A stretch of DNA of 64,000 nucleotides from Collinsella sp. AF02-46-1 (lineage in GTDB: Bacteria > Actinomycetota > Coriobacteriia > Coriobacteriales > Coriobacteriaceae): assembly GCF_003465825.1 (NCBI RefSeq), contig NZ_QSBV01000012.1, forward strand, positions 1 through 64,000, read 5' to 3'. Under the pieces are notes generated by a model. That model was not told where the DNA came from and made no database searches. It saw only the letters and a list, made by a program, of their open reading frames with translations. Both the position numbers and the translations under genes were made by a program. Position 1 is the stretch's first letter. Each line of letters opens with the position of its first letter. Positions 9,668-17,115 of the stretch are shown here, piece by piece.

Positions 9668-10438
9668 ATGATCAAAGCCGCGTTTTTCGATATCGACGGC
9701 ACGCTGCTGAGCTTTAAAACGCATCGGATTCCGGCGTCGGCGCAGCAGGTGCTCGACAGCTTTCATGAGCAGGGGATCGCGTGCGTGATCGCCACGGGCC
9801 GCCCGACCTATCAGATGCCCGATTGGCTGCTCGACTTGGGCTGGGATGCGTACATTACGCTCTCGGGCCAGCACTGCTTTGATGCCAAGGGCACCTACCG
9901 CAGCTGCCCGATCGATCCGGACGACGTCGCGGTGATTGTGGACCAGGTGGCCGAGGGGTGCTACGACTCGCTGTGCATGCAGGGCGAGAACTCGTTTGTG
10001 AATCGCCTGTCCGAGCGCGTGGTGGCGGCCGGCAGCAACGCGGGAATCGTCTATCACGAGGAGCCGTTTGACCACGCCTTTGACGCGCCGGTCTACCAGT
10101 TTTGCGCGTTTGTGGACCCGGCCGACGAGCATATCGTGGCCGACGCGGTGTCGCATTCGCTCACCACGCGCTGGTGCGACCTGTTCTGCGACATTATCCC
10201 CGCCAACGGCGGCAAGGACTTGGGCGTGGCGGCGACGCTGGAGCGCCTGGGTGTCGACGCGAGCGAGGCGATCGCCTTTGGCGACGGCGAGAACGACCTG
10301 TCGATGTTCTCGGCCGTGGGCACAAGTGTGGCCATGGGCAACGCGCAGGATACCGTGAAGGCCGCAGCGACCTACGTGACGACCGCCGTAGACGACGATG
10401 GCATCTACAACGCCGCGAAGCACTTTGGCCTCGTGTAG
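9668..10438 (+). CDS. Cof-type HAD family hydrolase
   Basis: This 256-residue sugar-phosphate-type phosphatase belongs to the Cof/YbiV subfamily of HAD enzymes. Motif I is FFDIDGTLLSF, motif II is in VIATGRPTYQ, the Lys of motif III lies in NGGKDLGV, and motif IV is GDGENDLSM. The large type IIB cap sits in the middle. It starts 6 bp after the ABC-F gene with an AAACGAGG-like site, so the two form an operon. The physiological substrate is unknown. Confidence 0.9.
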   Translation: MIKAAFFDIDGTLLSFKTHRIPASAQQVLDSFHEQGIACVIATGRPTYQMPDWLLDLGWDAYITLSGQHCFDAKGTYRSCPIDPDDVAVIVDQVAEGCYDSLCMQGENSFVNRLSERVVAAGSNAGIVYHEEPFDHAFDAPVYQFCAFVDPADEHIVADAVSHSLTTRWCDLFCDIIPANGGKDLGVAATLERLGVDASEAIAFGDGENDLSMFSAVGTSVAMGNAQDTVKAAATYVTTAVDDDGIYNAAKHFGLV

Positions 10439-10444
10439 CTGCGA

Positions 10445-10507
10445 CCCGGCACTTGGGGACGCTCCTTATCTGCCGGCAGCTGGGGACACTCCTTGCGGGG
10501 CGTTCCC
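10445..10507 (+). repeat. Intergenic repeat family B, copy 1
   Basis: It contains CCGGCACTTGGGGACGCTCC, TATCTGCCGGCAG and CTGGGGACACTCCTTG in tandem. The GGGGAC.CTCCTT units recur at 32551, 45357 and (inverted) 51995. It sits 7 bp after the Cof hydrolase stop. Confidence 0.75.
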
Positions 10508-10646
10508 ATTTTGTTTTCATCTCGCACGTTTTGTGAAACGCGGCTAACTTTTTGGTCAATGCAGTAAGACATGGTCAACTTTTGCGGTAAAGTAAGCCAA
10601 GGAAAGTATCCAAAGGCTAACTAGCAATCATCGCGAAAGGCGGCCC

Positions 10647-11036
10647 ATGGCCCTACGTGAATCCGGAGAAGACTATCTCGAATCGATCTACGTCCTATCG
10701 GAACGTCAGGGCATCGTGCGCTCGATCGACGTTGCCGAATAGTTGGGCGTAACCAAAGCAAGCGTCTCTAAAGCCATGGCGGCCTTGGAGAGCACCGGCT
10801 ACGTGGAGATGGGCAAACGCGACGTGCATCTGACGGAACGCGGTCTTGAGGTTGCCCGTCAAATGTGGGAGCGCCACTGCTTTTTTGTAGGTCTGCTAGA
10901 GGACGCAGGCGTAACGCCCGAGGTCGCGTCGCAAGAGGGCTGCCACATGGAGCACTGCCTGAGCGAGGAGAGCTTCGAGAAGTTGAGGTCGATGTTGGGC
11001 CGGGGCGAGGCGACGGATTCAACCTCGGTATCCTAA
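10647..11036 (+). pseudogene. DtxR/MntR-type metal regulator with in-frame amber stop
   Basis: From the ATG at 10647 (GCGAAAGGCGG upstream) the frame reads MALRESGEDYLESIYVLSER and on to the recognition helix LGVTKASVSKAMAALESTGY. It then shows the metal-binding-type segment with Glu, Cys and His residues (EGCHMEHCLSEE). The only defect is TAG at 10740-10742, codon 32, just before LGVTKASV. The rest of the frame, about 97 codons, is intact. Restoring one base would give a normal 129-residue winged-helix regulator that represses metal transport genes. A TTG at 10743 could start a fragment, but it would lack half of the DNA-binding domain. Alternatives are a sequencing error or a very recent mutation, since no other decay is visible. 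Confidence 0.85.
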
Positions 11037-11172
11037 CGGATCCTCAGTAGCGCGGAGTTCACGCAAAGCGCGAACCAGCGACCGGGACCAGCGGCCCTTT
11101 CGGCCAAGTCCATTTCAGCAAAGGAGCACCGCCAGCAAGCGATGCCCAAGAACTGCCAGCTACGTCACTGCA

Positions 11173-11299
11173 GGCCGGGGTCGGGCTTGGTTTTGAAAAC
11201 AATCCGCAGCGCGAGGCCCGCCTTTCCGTTGCTCCGCAGGAGCAGGAAAGACGGGCCTCATGCGCGAGGACGTTTTCAAAACCAAGTCCGACCCCGGCC
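11173..11299. repeat. Large inverted repeat (28-nt arms) between convergent genes
   Basis: Arms at 11173-11200 (starting GGCCGGGGTCGGGCTTGG) and 11272-11299 match at 27 of 28 positions. A second nested stem (GAGGCCCG.CTTTCC against GGAAAG.CGGGCCTC) fills most of the interior, so the whole 127 bp can fold into one long hairpin. It lies between the broken regulator and the metal ATPase, whose 3' ends face each other. A bidirectional terminator role is possible, but the size suggests a mobile palindrome. Confidence 0.8.
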
Positions 11300-11315
11300 G
11301 GAGGGACCACGGGTG

Positions 11316-13268
11316 CTACAGGTTCTTGACACCCATCGCGCGCATGGCGTTCAGGATGGCGATGATCGCCACGCCTACGTCGCCAAAGACGGCAAGCCAC
11401 ATATTGGCGATACCCAGCGCTGCCAGCACAAGGATCAGCAGCTTAATGCCCAGCGCAAAGATTATGTTCTGCCAAACAATCGACATGGTCTTGCGCGCCA
11501 CGCGGATCGCGCGGGAAATGTTGGACGGCTTGTCGTCCATCAGCACCACGTCGGCGGCCTCGATCGCGGCGTCGGAGCCCATGGCGCCCATGGCAATGCC
11601 CACATCGGCGCGCGTAAGCACAGGAGCGTCGTTGATACCGTCGCCGACAAAGGCGAGCTTGCCCTTGCCACTTTCGGCCGCGAGTAGCGCCTCAACGCGC
11701 TCGACCTTGTCGCCCGGCAGGAGCTGCGCGTGGAACTCGTCGAGACCGAGTTGCTTGGCCACAGACGCTGCAACCTCCTCGCGGTCGCCCGTGAGCATGA
11801 CGGTGCGGTTGATACCGGCGGCATGCAGGTCGCGAATCGTTTGCTCCGCATCGGCCTTAACGGTGTCTGCAATCACGATGTGGCCGGCGTACACGCCGTC
11901 AACGAGCACGTGGAGGATCGTGCCGACAACCTCACAGTCCGGTGCTTCAACGCCGGCCGCGGCGAGCATCTTTGCGTTGCCAACGACGACGTGCTTGCCG
12001 TCGATGGTTGCCGTCACGCCGTGGCCCGCGTCATTAGTGGAATCCGTCACGCGCTTGGGATCGAGCTCGCCCTGGAAGGCGGTGCGTACCGACTGCGCGA
12101 TGGGGTGGTCGGAGAATGACTCGGCGAGGGCTGCGACTTCAAGCAACGATTGCTCGGTATAGCCTGCCTCGGGGTGCACCGCGACCACCGAGAACGTGCC
12201 GTTGGTGAGCGTGCCGGTTTTGTCGAAGACGACGGTGTCCACGTCGGCGAGCGTCTCGAGGTAGTTGGAGCCCTTGATGAGAACGCCCAGCTTGGACGCG
12301 CCGCCAATGCCGCCAAAGAAGCTCAGCGGCACGCTGATCACGAGCGCGCACGGGCAACTGACGACCAGGAAGGTCAGGCCGCGCAGGATCCAATCGGACC
12401 AAGCGCCAGTCACCAGGCCGCCGCCAAGCGCGAGCACCGCGGCCGCGCCGGTGACGGCGGGCGTGTAGACGCGGGCAAAGCGCGTGATGAAGTTCTCGGT
12501 GCGCGCCTTCTTTTCGCTGGCATTCTCCACGAGCTCCAGGACGCGCGCGACGGTGGACTCGCCAAAGGGCTTGGTGGTGCGCACGCGGATGAGGCCCGTC
12601 ATGTTGATGCAGCCGCTGATGATATCGTCGCCGGTCTTGGCGGGGCGGGGGACTGACTCGCCCGTGAGTGCGGCGGTGTCGAGCTGGGTTTCGCCCTCGA
12701 CGATGACGCCGTCGATAGGCACGCGCTCGCCGGGCTTGACCACGATCACGGTGCCGACGGTGATGTCATCGGGGAAGACCTGCTCGAGCGTGCCGTCGGT
12801 CTGCTCGACGTTAGCGTAGTCGGGTGCGATGTCCATCATGGCACTGATCGACTTGCGGCTCTTGCCCACGGCGTATGTCTGGAACAGCTCGCCGACTTGG
12901 TAGAACAGCATGACAGCGGCGCCTTCGGCCATGTGCGGGTCGGTGTCGGGGAAGAGCACCATGGCAAATGCGCCGATGGTCGCGACGGCCATAAGGAAAC
13001 TCTCGTCGAAGGCCTTGCCGCGGCGAATGTTATTGAATGCCTTTTGCAGTACGTCGTAGCCGGCAATCAAAAATGGCACGAGGAACAGCACAAAGCTGGC
13101 GTAGATGTCGCCCGGGGTGCCGAATGCGGCAGTAAGGGTACCGAGCTCGTCGAGGGCGTACACCACCGCAAAGATGCCTAGCGCTACCAGGATGCGGTTG
13201 CGCTTATGCTCGAGTGACTCTTTTTTCTTGCGCTTCTTCTTTTTCTTTTTGGGGTCGGCGGCGGCCAT
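11316..13268 (-). CDS. Heavy-metal-translocating P-type ATPase (Zn/Cd type)
   Basis: This 650-residue P1B-type pump exports metal ions. It shows SCPCALVIS with the CPC metal site (about 305), the phosphorylated Asp in FDKTGTLTNGT (about 345), the HP motif SDHPIAQSV and the hinge GDGINDAP (about 543). The N-terminus is a Lys-rich tail (PKKKKKKRKKK) and lacks the usual HMA domain, which is encoded separately by the next gene upstream. The start at 13268 follows GGGAGG. The neighbouring ArsR/SmtB repressor and the operator at 13293 argue for zinc, cadmium or lead rather than copper. Confidence 0.92.
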   Translation of the reverse strand: MAAADPKKKKKKRKKKESLEHKRNRILVALGIFAVVYALDELGTLTAAFGTPGDIYASFVLFLVPFLIAGYDVLQKAFNNIRRGKAFDESFLMAVATIGAFAMVLFPDTDPHMAEGAAVMLFYQVGELFQTYAVGKSRKSISAMMDIAPDYANVEQTDGTLEQVFPDDITVGTVIVVKPGERVPIDGVIVEGETQLDTAALTGESVPRPAKTGDDIISGCINMTGLIRVRTTKPFGESTVARVLELVENASEKKARTENFITRFARVYTPAVTGAAAVLALGGGLVTGAWSDWILRGLTFLVVSCPCALVISVPLSFFGGIGGASKLGVLIKGSNYLETLADVDTVVFDKTGTLTNGTFSVVAVHPEAGYTEQSLLEVAALAESFSDHPIAQSVRTAFQGELDPKRVTDSTNDAGHGVTATIDGKHVVVGNAKMLAAAGVEAPDCEVVGTILHVLVDGVYAGHIVIADTVKADAEQTIRDLHAAGINRTVMLTGDREEVAASVAKQLGLDEFHAQLLPGDKVERVEALLAAESGKGKLAFVGDGINDAPVLTRADVGIAMGAMGSDAAIEAADVVLMDDKPSNISRAIRVARKTMSIVWQNIIFALGIKLLILVLAALGIANMWLAVFGDVGVAIIAILNAMRAMGVKNL

Positions 13269-13292
13269 GACTCGTATCCTCCCATTTGAATG

Positions 13293-13313
13293 TATGAACA
13301 CTCGCTCATATAA
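13293..13313 (-). promoter_or_regulatory. ArsR/SmtB-type operator before the ATPase gene
   Basis: TATGA at 13293-13297 and TCATA at 13306-13310 form an inverted repeat with an 8-bp spacer, and the site extends to TATGAACA as in known CzrA/SmtB operators. The same architecture occurs twice before the repressor gene. It lies 25 bp upstream of the ATPase start. Confidence 0.7.
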
Positions 13314-13368
13314 CTTCGCGAGCAAAGGCCGTGGCAAGCGCGGCCTTGTAGGTTGGCGTAAACCTGGG

Positions 13369-13587
13369 CTAGAGAATGATCTCGCAGTCCGGCTCGGCGT
13401 CGGCCGTAAACTCTACAACGCGGTTGAGCACCTCGTCGAACTCGGCGTCGTCGGCCTCGAGCGTCAGCTTCTGGGTCATAAAGTTGACGGACACGGATTT
13501 GACGCCCTCGAGCTTGGCAAGTTCGTCCTGAAGCTCGCGCGCGCAGTTGGCGCAGTCGATCTCGTCGAGTTTAAACTGCTTTTTCAT
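13369..13587 (-). CDS. Small heavy-metal-associated (HMA) domain protein
   Basis: This 72-residue protein consists of one HMA domain with the metal-binding motif DCANCA (two Cys separated by two residues) near residue 11. Such proteins carry metal to a P-type pump or act as its detached N-terminal domain. The downstream ATPase lacks this domain, so the pair probably works as a split pump (inference). The start at 13587 follows GGAAAGGAACC. It is acidic at the C-terminus (EPDCEIIL), where an extra Cys may add a ligand. Confidence 0.88.
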   Translation of the reverse strand: MKKQFKLDEIDCANCARELQDELAKLEGVKSVSVNFMTQKLTLEADDAEFDEVLNRVVEFTADAEPDCEIIL

Positions 13588-13649
13588 GATGGGTTCCTTT
13601 CCCTGTTTTGCGGCTTGGGTGCAGGCCGCGCTGGTACCTCGGTTGGTTG

Positions 13650-14015
13650 CTATTCGCAGATATGGCTCATGCCCTGGTTGAGCATGGTGTAGACGTGATC
13701 GTCGGCAAGCGAGTAGAGGATGTTGCGGCCGTCGCGGCGGAACTTGACCAGGTGCGACTGCTTAAGCGTGCGCAGCTGGTGCGATACTGCCGACTGCGAG
13801 GTTTCGGTCGCTTCGGCGATGTCGGCCACGCAGAGCTCACGGCCCATGAGGGCATAGAGAATCTTGATGCGCGTGGTGTCGCTGAAGACCTTGAACAGGT
13901 CGGCGAGGTCGTAGAGAAGCTCCTCGTCGGGAAGGTCCTCGGGCGAGCAGGTGGTGGGGATCGCGGGCTCGGTGGCCTCGATGTCGGGTTTCGTTTCATC
14001 AACGCGGATGCTCAT
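13650..14015 (-). CDS. ArsR/SmtB family metal-sensing repressor
   Basis: This 121-residue winged-helix repressor releases DNA when metal binds. It has the ArsR signature ELCVADIAEATETSQSAVSHQL, with the recognition helix around residues 66-80. The C-terminal helix carries D..H..........H..E (DDHVYTMLNQGMSHICE), the alpha-5 zinc site of SmtB and CzrA, and a Cys near the N-terminus (TTCSPED) could add a Cd/Pb ligand as in CadC. It is the first gene of the operon repressor-HMA-ATPase. The two operator-like sites directly upstream imply autorepression. Confidence 0.93.
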   Translation of the reverse strand: MSIRVDETKPDIEATEPAIPTTCSPEDLPDEELLYDLADLFKVFSDTTRIKILYALMGRELCVADIAEATETSQSAVSHQLRTLKQSHLVKFRRDGRNILYSLADDHVYTMLNQGMSHICE

Positions 14016-14029
14016 TGCAATATCCTTTC

Positions 14030-14084
14030 ATATGAACATGCGCTCATATAACTTACTTCCGATTATATGAGCGCATGTTCATAT
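14030..14084 (-). promoter_or_regulatory. Two mirror-image ArsR/SmtB operators
   Basis: Positions 14030-14051 and 14063-14084 are exact reverse complements of each other (22 bp, spacer 11 bp). Each contains TATGA-N8-TCATA with the canonical outer half-site ATATGAACA. They lie 15-70 bp upstream of the repressor start, the expected place to block RNA polymerase. Confidence 0.8.
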
Positions 14085-14434
14085 GTCAATATCGTTTAGG
14101 CAATCCGTCGTACAAAATGATGAGGAAAAGCGGACGAGATTCCGGACTAAGCGGTTTTGATAGGTGATGCCGGGGTGGGTGCCCCTGCGCCGTGCAAAAA
14201 TTGGAGTATTCTGCAACGATAGGGGGTCTGTTAACTTATCGCAGGCCAAATAATGCAGCTAAAGAGTTGTCTTAGGGTGGTAAACCGATGAGTTCTTCCT
14301 CAAATGTTGCCTAACGTTCTCACGCAAGAGTGATTTCGCTTCACTTTTGGATCCACTCGAGGGTGATGGACACCCGGCTTTGCTGAATACTCGCAATTTT
14401 GCACGTCGCTAGGGTACCCACCTTGTTAGTCAGC
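14085..14434. other. Gene-free 350-bp stretch
   Basis: No open frame with start and ribosome site, tRNA or clear terminator is seen. The base composition is noticeably AT-richer than the surroundings. It lies between the repressor operators and the 3' end of the nuclease-like gene. Confidence 0.5.
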
Positions 14435-15625
14435 CTAGTTTCCGGCCCCGAAGACCCTGCCCTCGGGCGTGAAGCTGCTTGTTTGGTTGAGTGATGGGCT
14501 GTCGAGTCCGACAGTCTGCATGTCATCGATTGCCGGAGCCTTGTTAATCGTCGGATCGTCCAATGTGATGCCTTCGAGCATTGCTTTTTCGAGGTCGATT
14601 CGTTGACGCTCTTCGGAATCCTGGCGAAGCTCCTCCTGGATTCGTTTCTTCTCCTCAATAAACCGTCTGAGCACAAACAGTCTCAGGTCCTCTTGCATGA
14701 TTTGAAAGTCTTTTGGCAGACGCGAGGGGCGTATGCCTTCTTTCCGCTGGATTGCCTCCATGACCCTAACGAAAGAGCTGGCATGCATAAAGGAATAACG
14801 GCTGACAGTGATGATTCCGTACCCCATGGACGCAAGCGCATTCTTGCGCTCCTCGTCGATAGCGCGGTCTTCTTCAGCGTCGTGATAAAACCCGTTGTAT
14901 TCAATATCTGTTCGAGATTTCTTCAGATATGCATCCATAAAGAACTTTTTGCGTCTCGTGAGATTTTTTGCGGCGGCGGTGACCTTCACCTCGTAGTCGG
15001 TCTCAATTCCTTTAATGCCAAGCCCTCCTTCGCTTTTGGGCAACGTAAGCATCATGGCAAAGGCCGTTTCCATGGGAGACCGACATCCATCGCGTACACA
15101 TTGAATCGACTTTCGGGCAAGGGCCAAACCGTCACATCTGGTAATGGAATTAAAGAACTGCTTTAGCCTCTCGGTCGAGGTAAGCGCGAAACGCTCGGTA
15201 TAGGAGGTTGAAGAGCCGGTTCCTAGGGAATAAGCGCCGCACAGTTCAAAGTAGTACTCCACTAGTTCGCGAAAAGGGAGATAGGTGGCGGCCTGAAGTG
15301 CACAAAGCTCAACACCAACAACGAAGATGTCTTCTCCGAGCTCTATAAAGCGTGAGTTTGAGAATCGCTTTGACGAAACGTGGCATTGACAGTTCATCGC
15401 GTAGCGCGCGTTCCTGCGATCAAACACCGTTACCTCGAGGGGATCGTTTGCGTCGCGGGCAACATCATGTTTGGCGAGCCATTCTGCGGCTGCGTCGAGG
15501 AGTGCTCCGCTGGGGCATGATCCGTAAATTGCGGCAGGGCTGCAGGACTCGATGTCTTTCGCAGACACCGAATGCGCGGCTTGGTAGACCGCTTTTGCAG
15601 TGGTATGTGACAATACGATACTCAT
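14435..15625 (-). CDS. Orphan nuclease-like protein, coriobacterial paralogue family
   Basis: I do not know a named function for this 396-residue protein. Residues 126-132 (FELCGAY), SPMET (183-187), Asp231, IEYNG (241-245) and MGYGIITV (267-274) follow the order of acidic and Gly residues seen in DUF559/Vsr-like PD-(D/E)XK nuclease folds. The C-terminal 100 residues are charged and probably helical. The same blocks occur in the protein at 23832. No ribosome site is clear before the start at 15625. Codon use is more AT-rich than its neighbours and the gene stands alone between gene-free stretches, suggesting transfer. Nuclease activity is inference from motifs only. Confidence 0.7.
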   Translation of the reverse strand: MSIVLSHTTAKAVYQAAHSVSAKDIESCSPAAIYGSCPSGALLDAAAEWLAKHDVARDANDPLEVTVFDRRNARYAMNCQCHVSSKRFSNSRFIELGEDIFVVGVELCALQAATYLPFRELVEYYFELCGAYSLGTGSSTSYTERFALTSTERLKQFFNSITRCDGLALARKSIQCVRDGCRSPMETAFAMMLTLPKSEGGLGIKGIETDYEVKVTAAAKNLTRRKKFFMDAYLKKSRTDIEYNGFYHDAEEDRAIDEERKNALASMGYGIITVSRYSFMHASSFVRVMEAIQRKEGIRPSRLPKDFQIMQEDLRLFVLRRFIEEKKRIQEELRQDSEERQRIDLEKAMLEGITLDDPTINKAPAIDDMQTVGLDSPSLNQTSSFTPEGRVFGAGN

Positions 15626-15975
15626 GGCATATATCGTGTCAGCTAATGCCGTGTTGATGGCGCTGAGTGGAAAAGTCGTTTTAGAGGTCTAACCAAATGC
15701 TGTCCAAAAGCTTGACGCAATTATGGGTCGGTACGCCCTAAATAAATGTTTTCGCAGCTTGGCTATAGCATGGAAACACTCAATTGCTGCACATTTGGTA
15801 TCGGTGCATCGCCATCCGAGTACAAATCACGTGTCGGGAAAGTGCTGAAATAAGTAAAAAATAGGGTTCAGAATTTGTGAAGAGCGGGCCTGCTTATGGA
15901 ACGTGGGGCGGCCCCGCTGCGGGGTTTCCCGCTGCGAGGCCGCTCGTGAGCAAGCAGTGTTTGTCGCAGGCGTTG
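15626..15975. other. Gene-free 350-bp stretch with a terminator-like end
   Basis: No gene is recognisable. Near 15911-15930 the GGCCCCGCTGCGGGG segment can form a short hairpin downstream of the exonuclease gene, which ends at 15976 on the minus strand. The remainder is AT-rich and contains the promoter region of the nuclease-like gene. Confidence 0.45.
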
Positions 15976-16944
15976 CTATTTCGCAAACAGGTTCTTGAGG
16001 TTGAACTCGGCTTGGACGGTGCGGAGCATGAGGTCGGTGTCGTCGAGGCCCAGGTGCTGCTCGTTGGCGTCGACGGCGAGGGTGCCGCGGCGGCGCGCCC
16101 AGTTCTCGAGCGCAGCGGGCGCGGACTCGCGGGGGAGCGAGCGCACGTCGGCGTCCAGGCTGCGGCAGATCTGGCGCGAGTCGATGACGATGATCTTGCC
16201 TGCGCGGCGCGCCTCAGCGTAACCGTCCAGATGAATTTTGAACCAGCTGTCCTCGAAGGCGGCATTATGCGCCATGTACGGGTACTTCTTCATGAGCTTG
16301 AGCAGCTGCTTCTGCAGCTCCTTGTTCTCGCGGAACGGCTTTTTGCCGTCGATGTCGTCCCATGTGATGTGATGGATGTTCGATAGCGGCACATCCTCGC
16401 CGCGGTAGATGTCGGGCAGGCCGCAGTAGTGTGCCTCGGCGTCATGCGGCACGGCGTCGCTGGTGAGATCCATGATCTCCCAGCCCACGTTGATGATGTA
16501 GCCGCGCTCGGGCGCGCGACCGGTGGTCTCGATGTCGATGCCCAGCACCGTGCCTTGGATGGGCTTGCGGGCATAGGCCACGCCGAGTGCGTCGCGGTCG
16601 CCGCGGATCTCGCGCATAACGGACGCGGCGGTGCGCTTTTGCATCTTGCCGATGGCGGCGCAGGTGTCGGCGTCGGACAGGCCGCGCGAGAGCGTCGCGG
16701 GCGTCACGTTGCGCAGACGCGCCTCGCCAATCTGGTCGCACAGGTCGCGGTTGCGGTCGGCCAGGTCGCGCACGGTGGCAAAGTCGAAGCCGGGGTCGCC
16801 CTCGGCGGTAAAGTACTCGGTCTCGAGCACCTTGAGGGCCTCCTCGCCCTTCTGGCGCTCGGACTCCATGGCGCCGTGGTCGCCGTAGATAAACATGGGG
16901 ATAAACGGCTGGCGCTCGTATTCGAGTGCTTGCGATACGTTCAT
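15976..16944 (-). CDS. DEDDh 3'-5' exonuclease (DnaQ-like)
   Basis: This 322-residue protein has a DnaQ-type exonuclease domain from about residue 130 to the end. Exo I is GIDIETTG with the catalytic Asp and Glu, Exo II is AHNAAFEDSWF, and Exo III is HLGLDDTDLML with the catalytic His and Asp. The first 130 residues form a charged helical region unlike known polymerase partners. It could trim DNA or RNA 3' ends; the substrate is not evident. The start at 16944 follows AAGGAGTAG. It is divergent from the metal exporter gene. Confidence 0.85.
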   Translation of the reverse strand: MNVSQALEYERQPFIPMFIYGDHGAMESERQKGEEALKVLETEYFTAEGDPGFDFATVRDLADRNRDLCDQIGEARLRNVTPATLSRGLSDADTCAAIGKMQKRTAASVMREIRGDRDALGVAYARKPIQGTVLGIDIETTGRAPERGYIINVGWEIMDLTSDAVPHDAEAHYCGLPDIYRGEDVPLSNIHHITWDDIDGKKPFRENKELQKQLLKLMKKYPYMAHNAAFEDSWFKIHLDGYAEARRAGKIIVIDSRQICRSLDADVRSLPRESAPAALENWARRRGTLAVDANEQHLGLDDTDLMLRTVQAEFNLKNLFAK

Positions 16945-17004
16945 ATGCTACTCCTTGGACGGGCCGCGTTGTGCGGCTCGAGGTTACTGAGTTATGGCGA
17001 GATG

Positions 17005-17026
17005 ATAGTTTGCCATAGGCAACTAT
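17005..17026 (+). promoter_or_regulatory. MntR/DtxR-like palindrome before the metal exporter
   Basis: Arms ATAGTTTGCC and GGCAACTAT flank ATA. The core TTGCC-ATA-GGCAA resembles MntR boxes such as the Bacillus type TTTGCC...GGAAACT. It lies 90 bp upstream of the exporter start. The match is by eye. Confidence 0.5.
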
Positions 17027-17115
17027 TGGCACCGCGCCCGGGACAACTACAATACCCTAGTTGACCGCTAGGACTTTTACAATGCTGCCGAAAGACACGA
17101 AAGGTTCCGTCCGTC

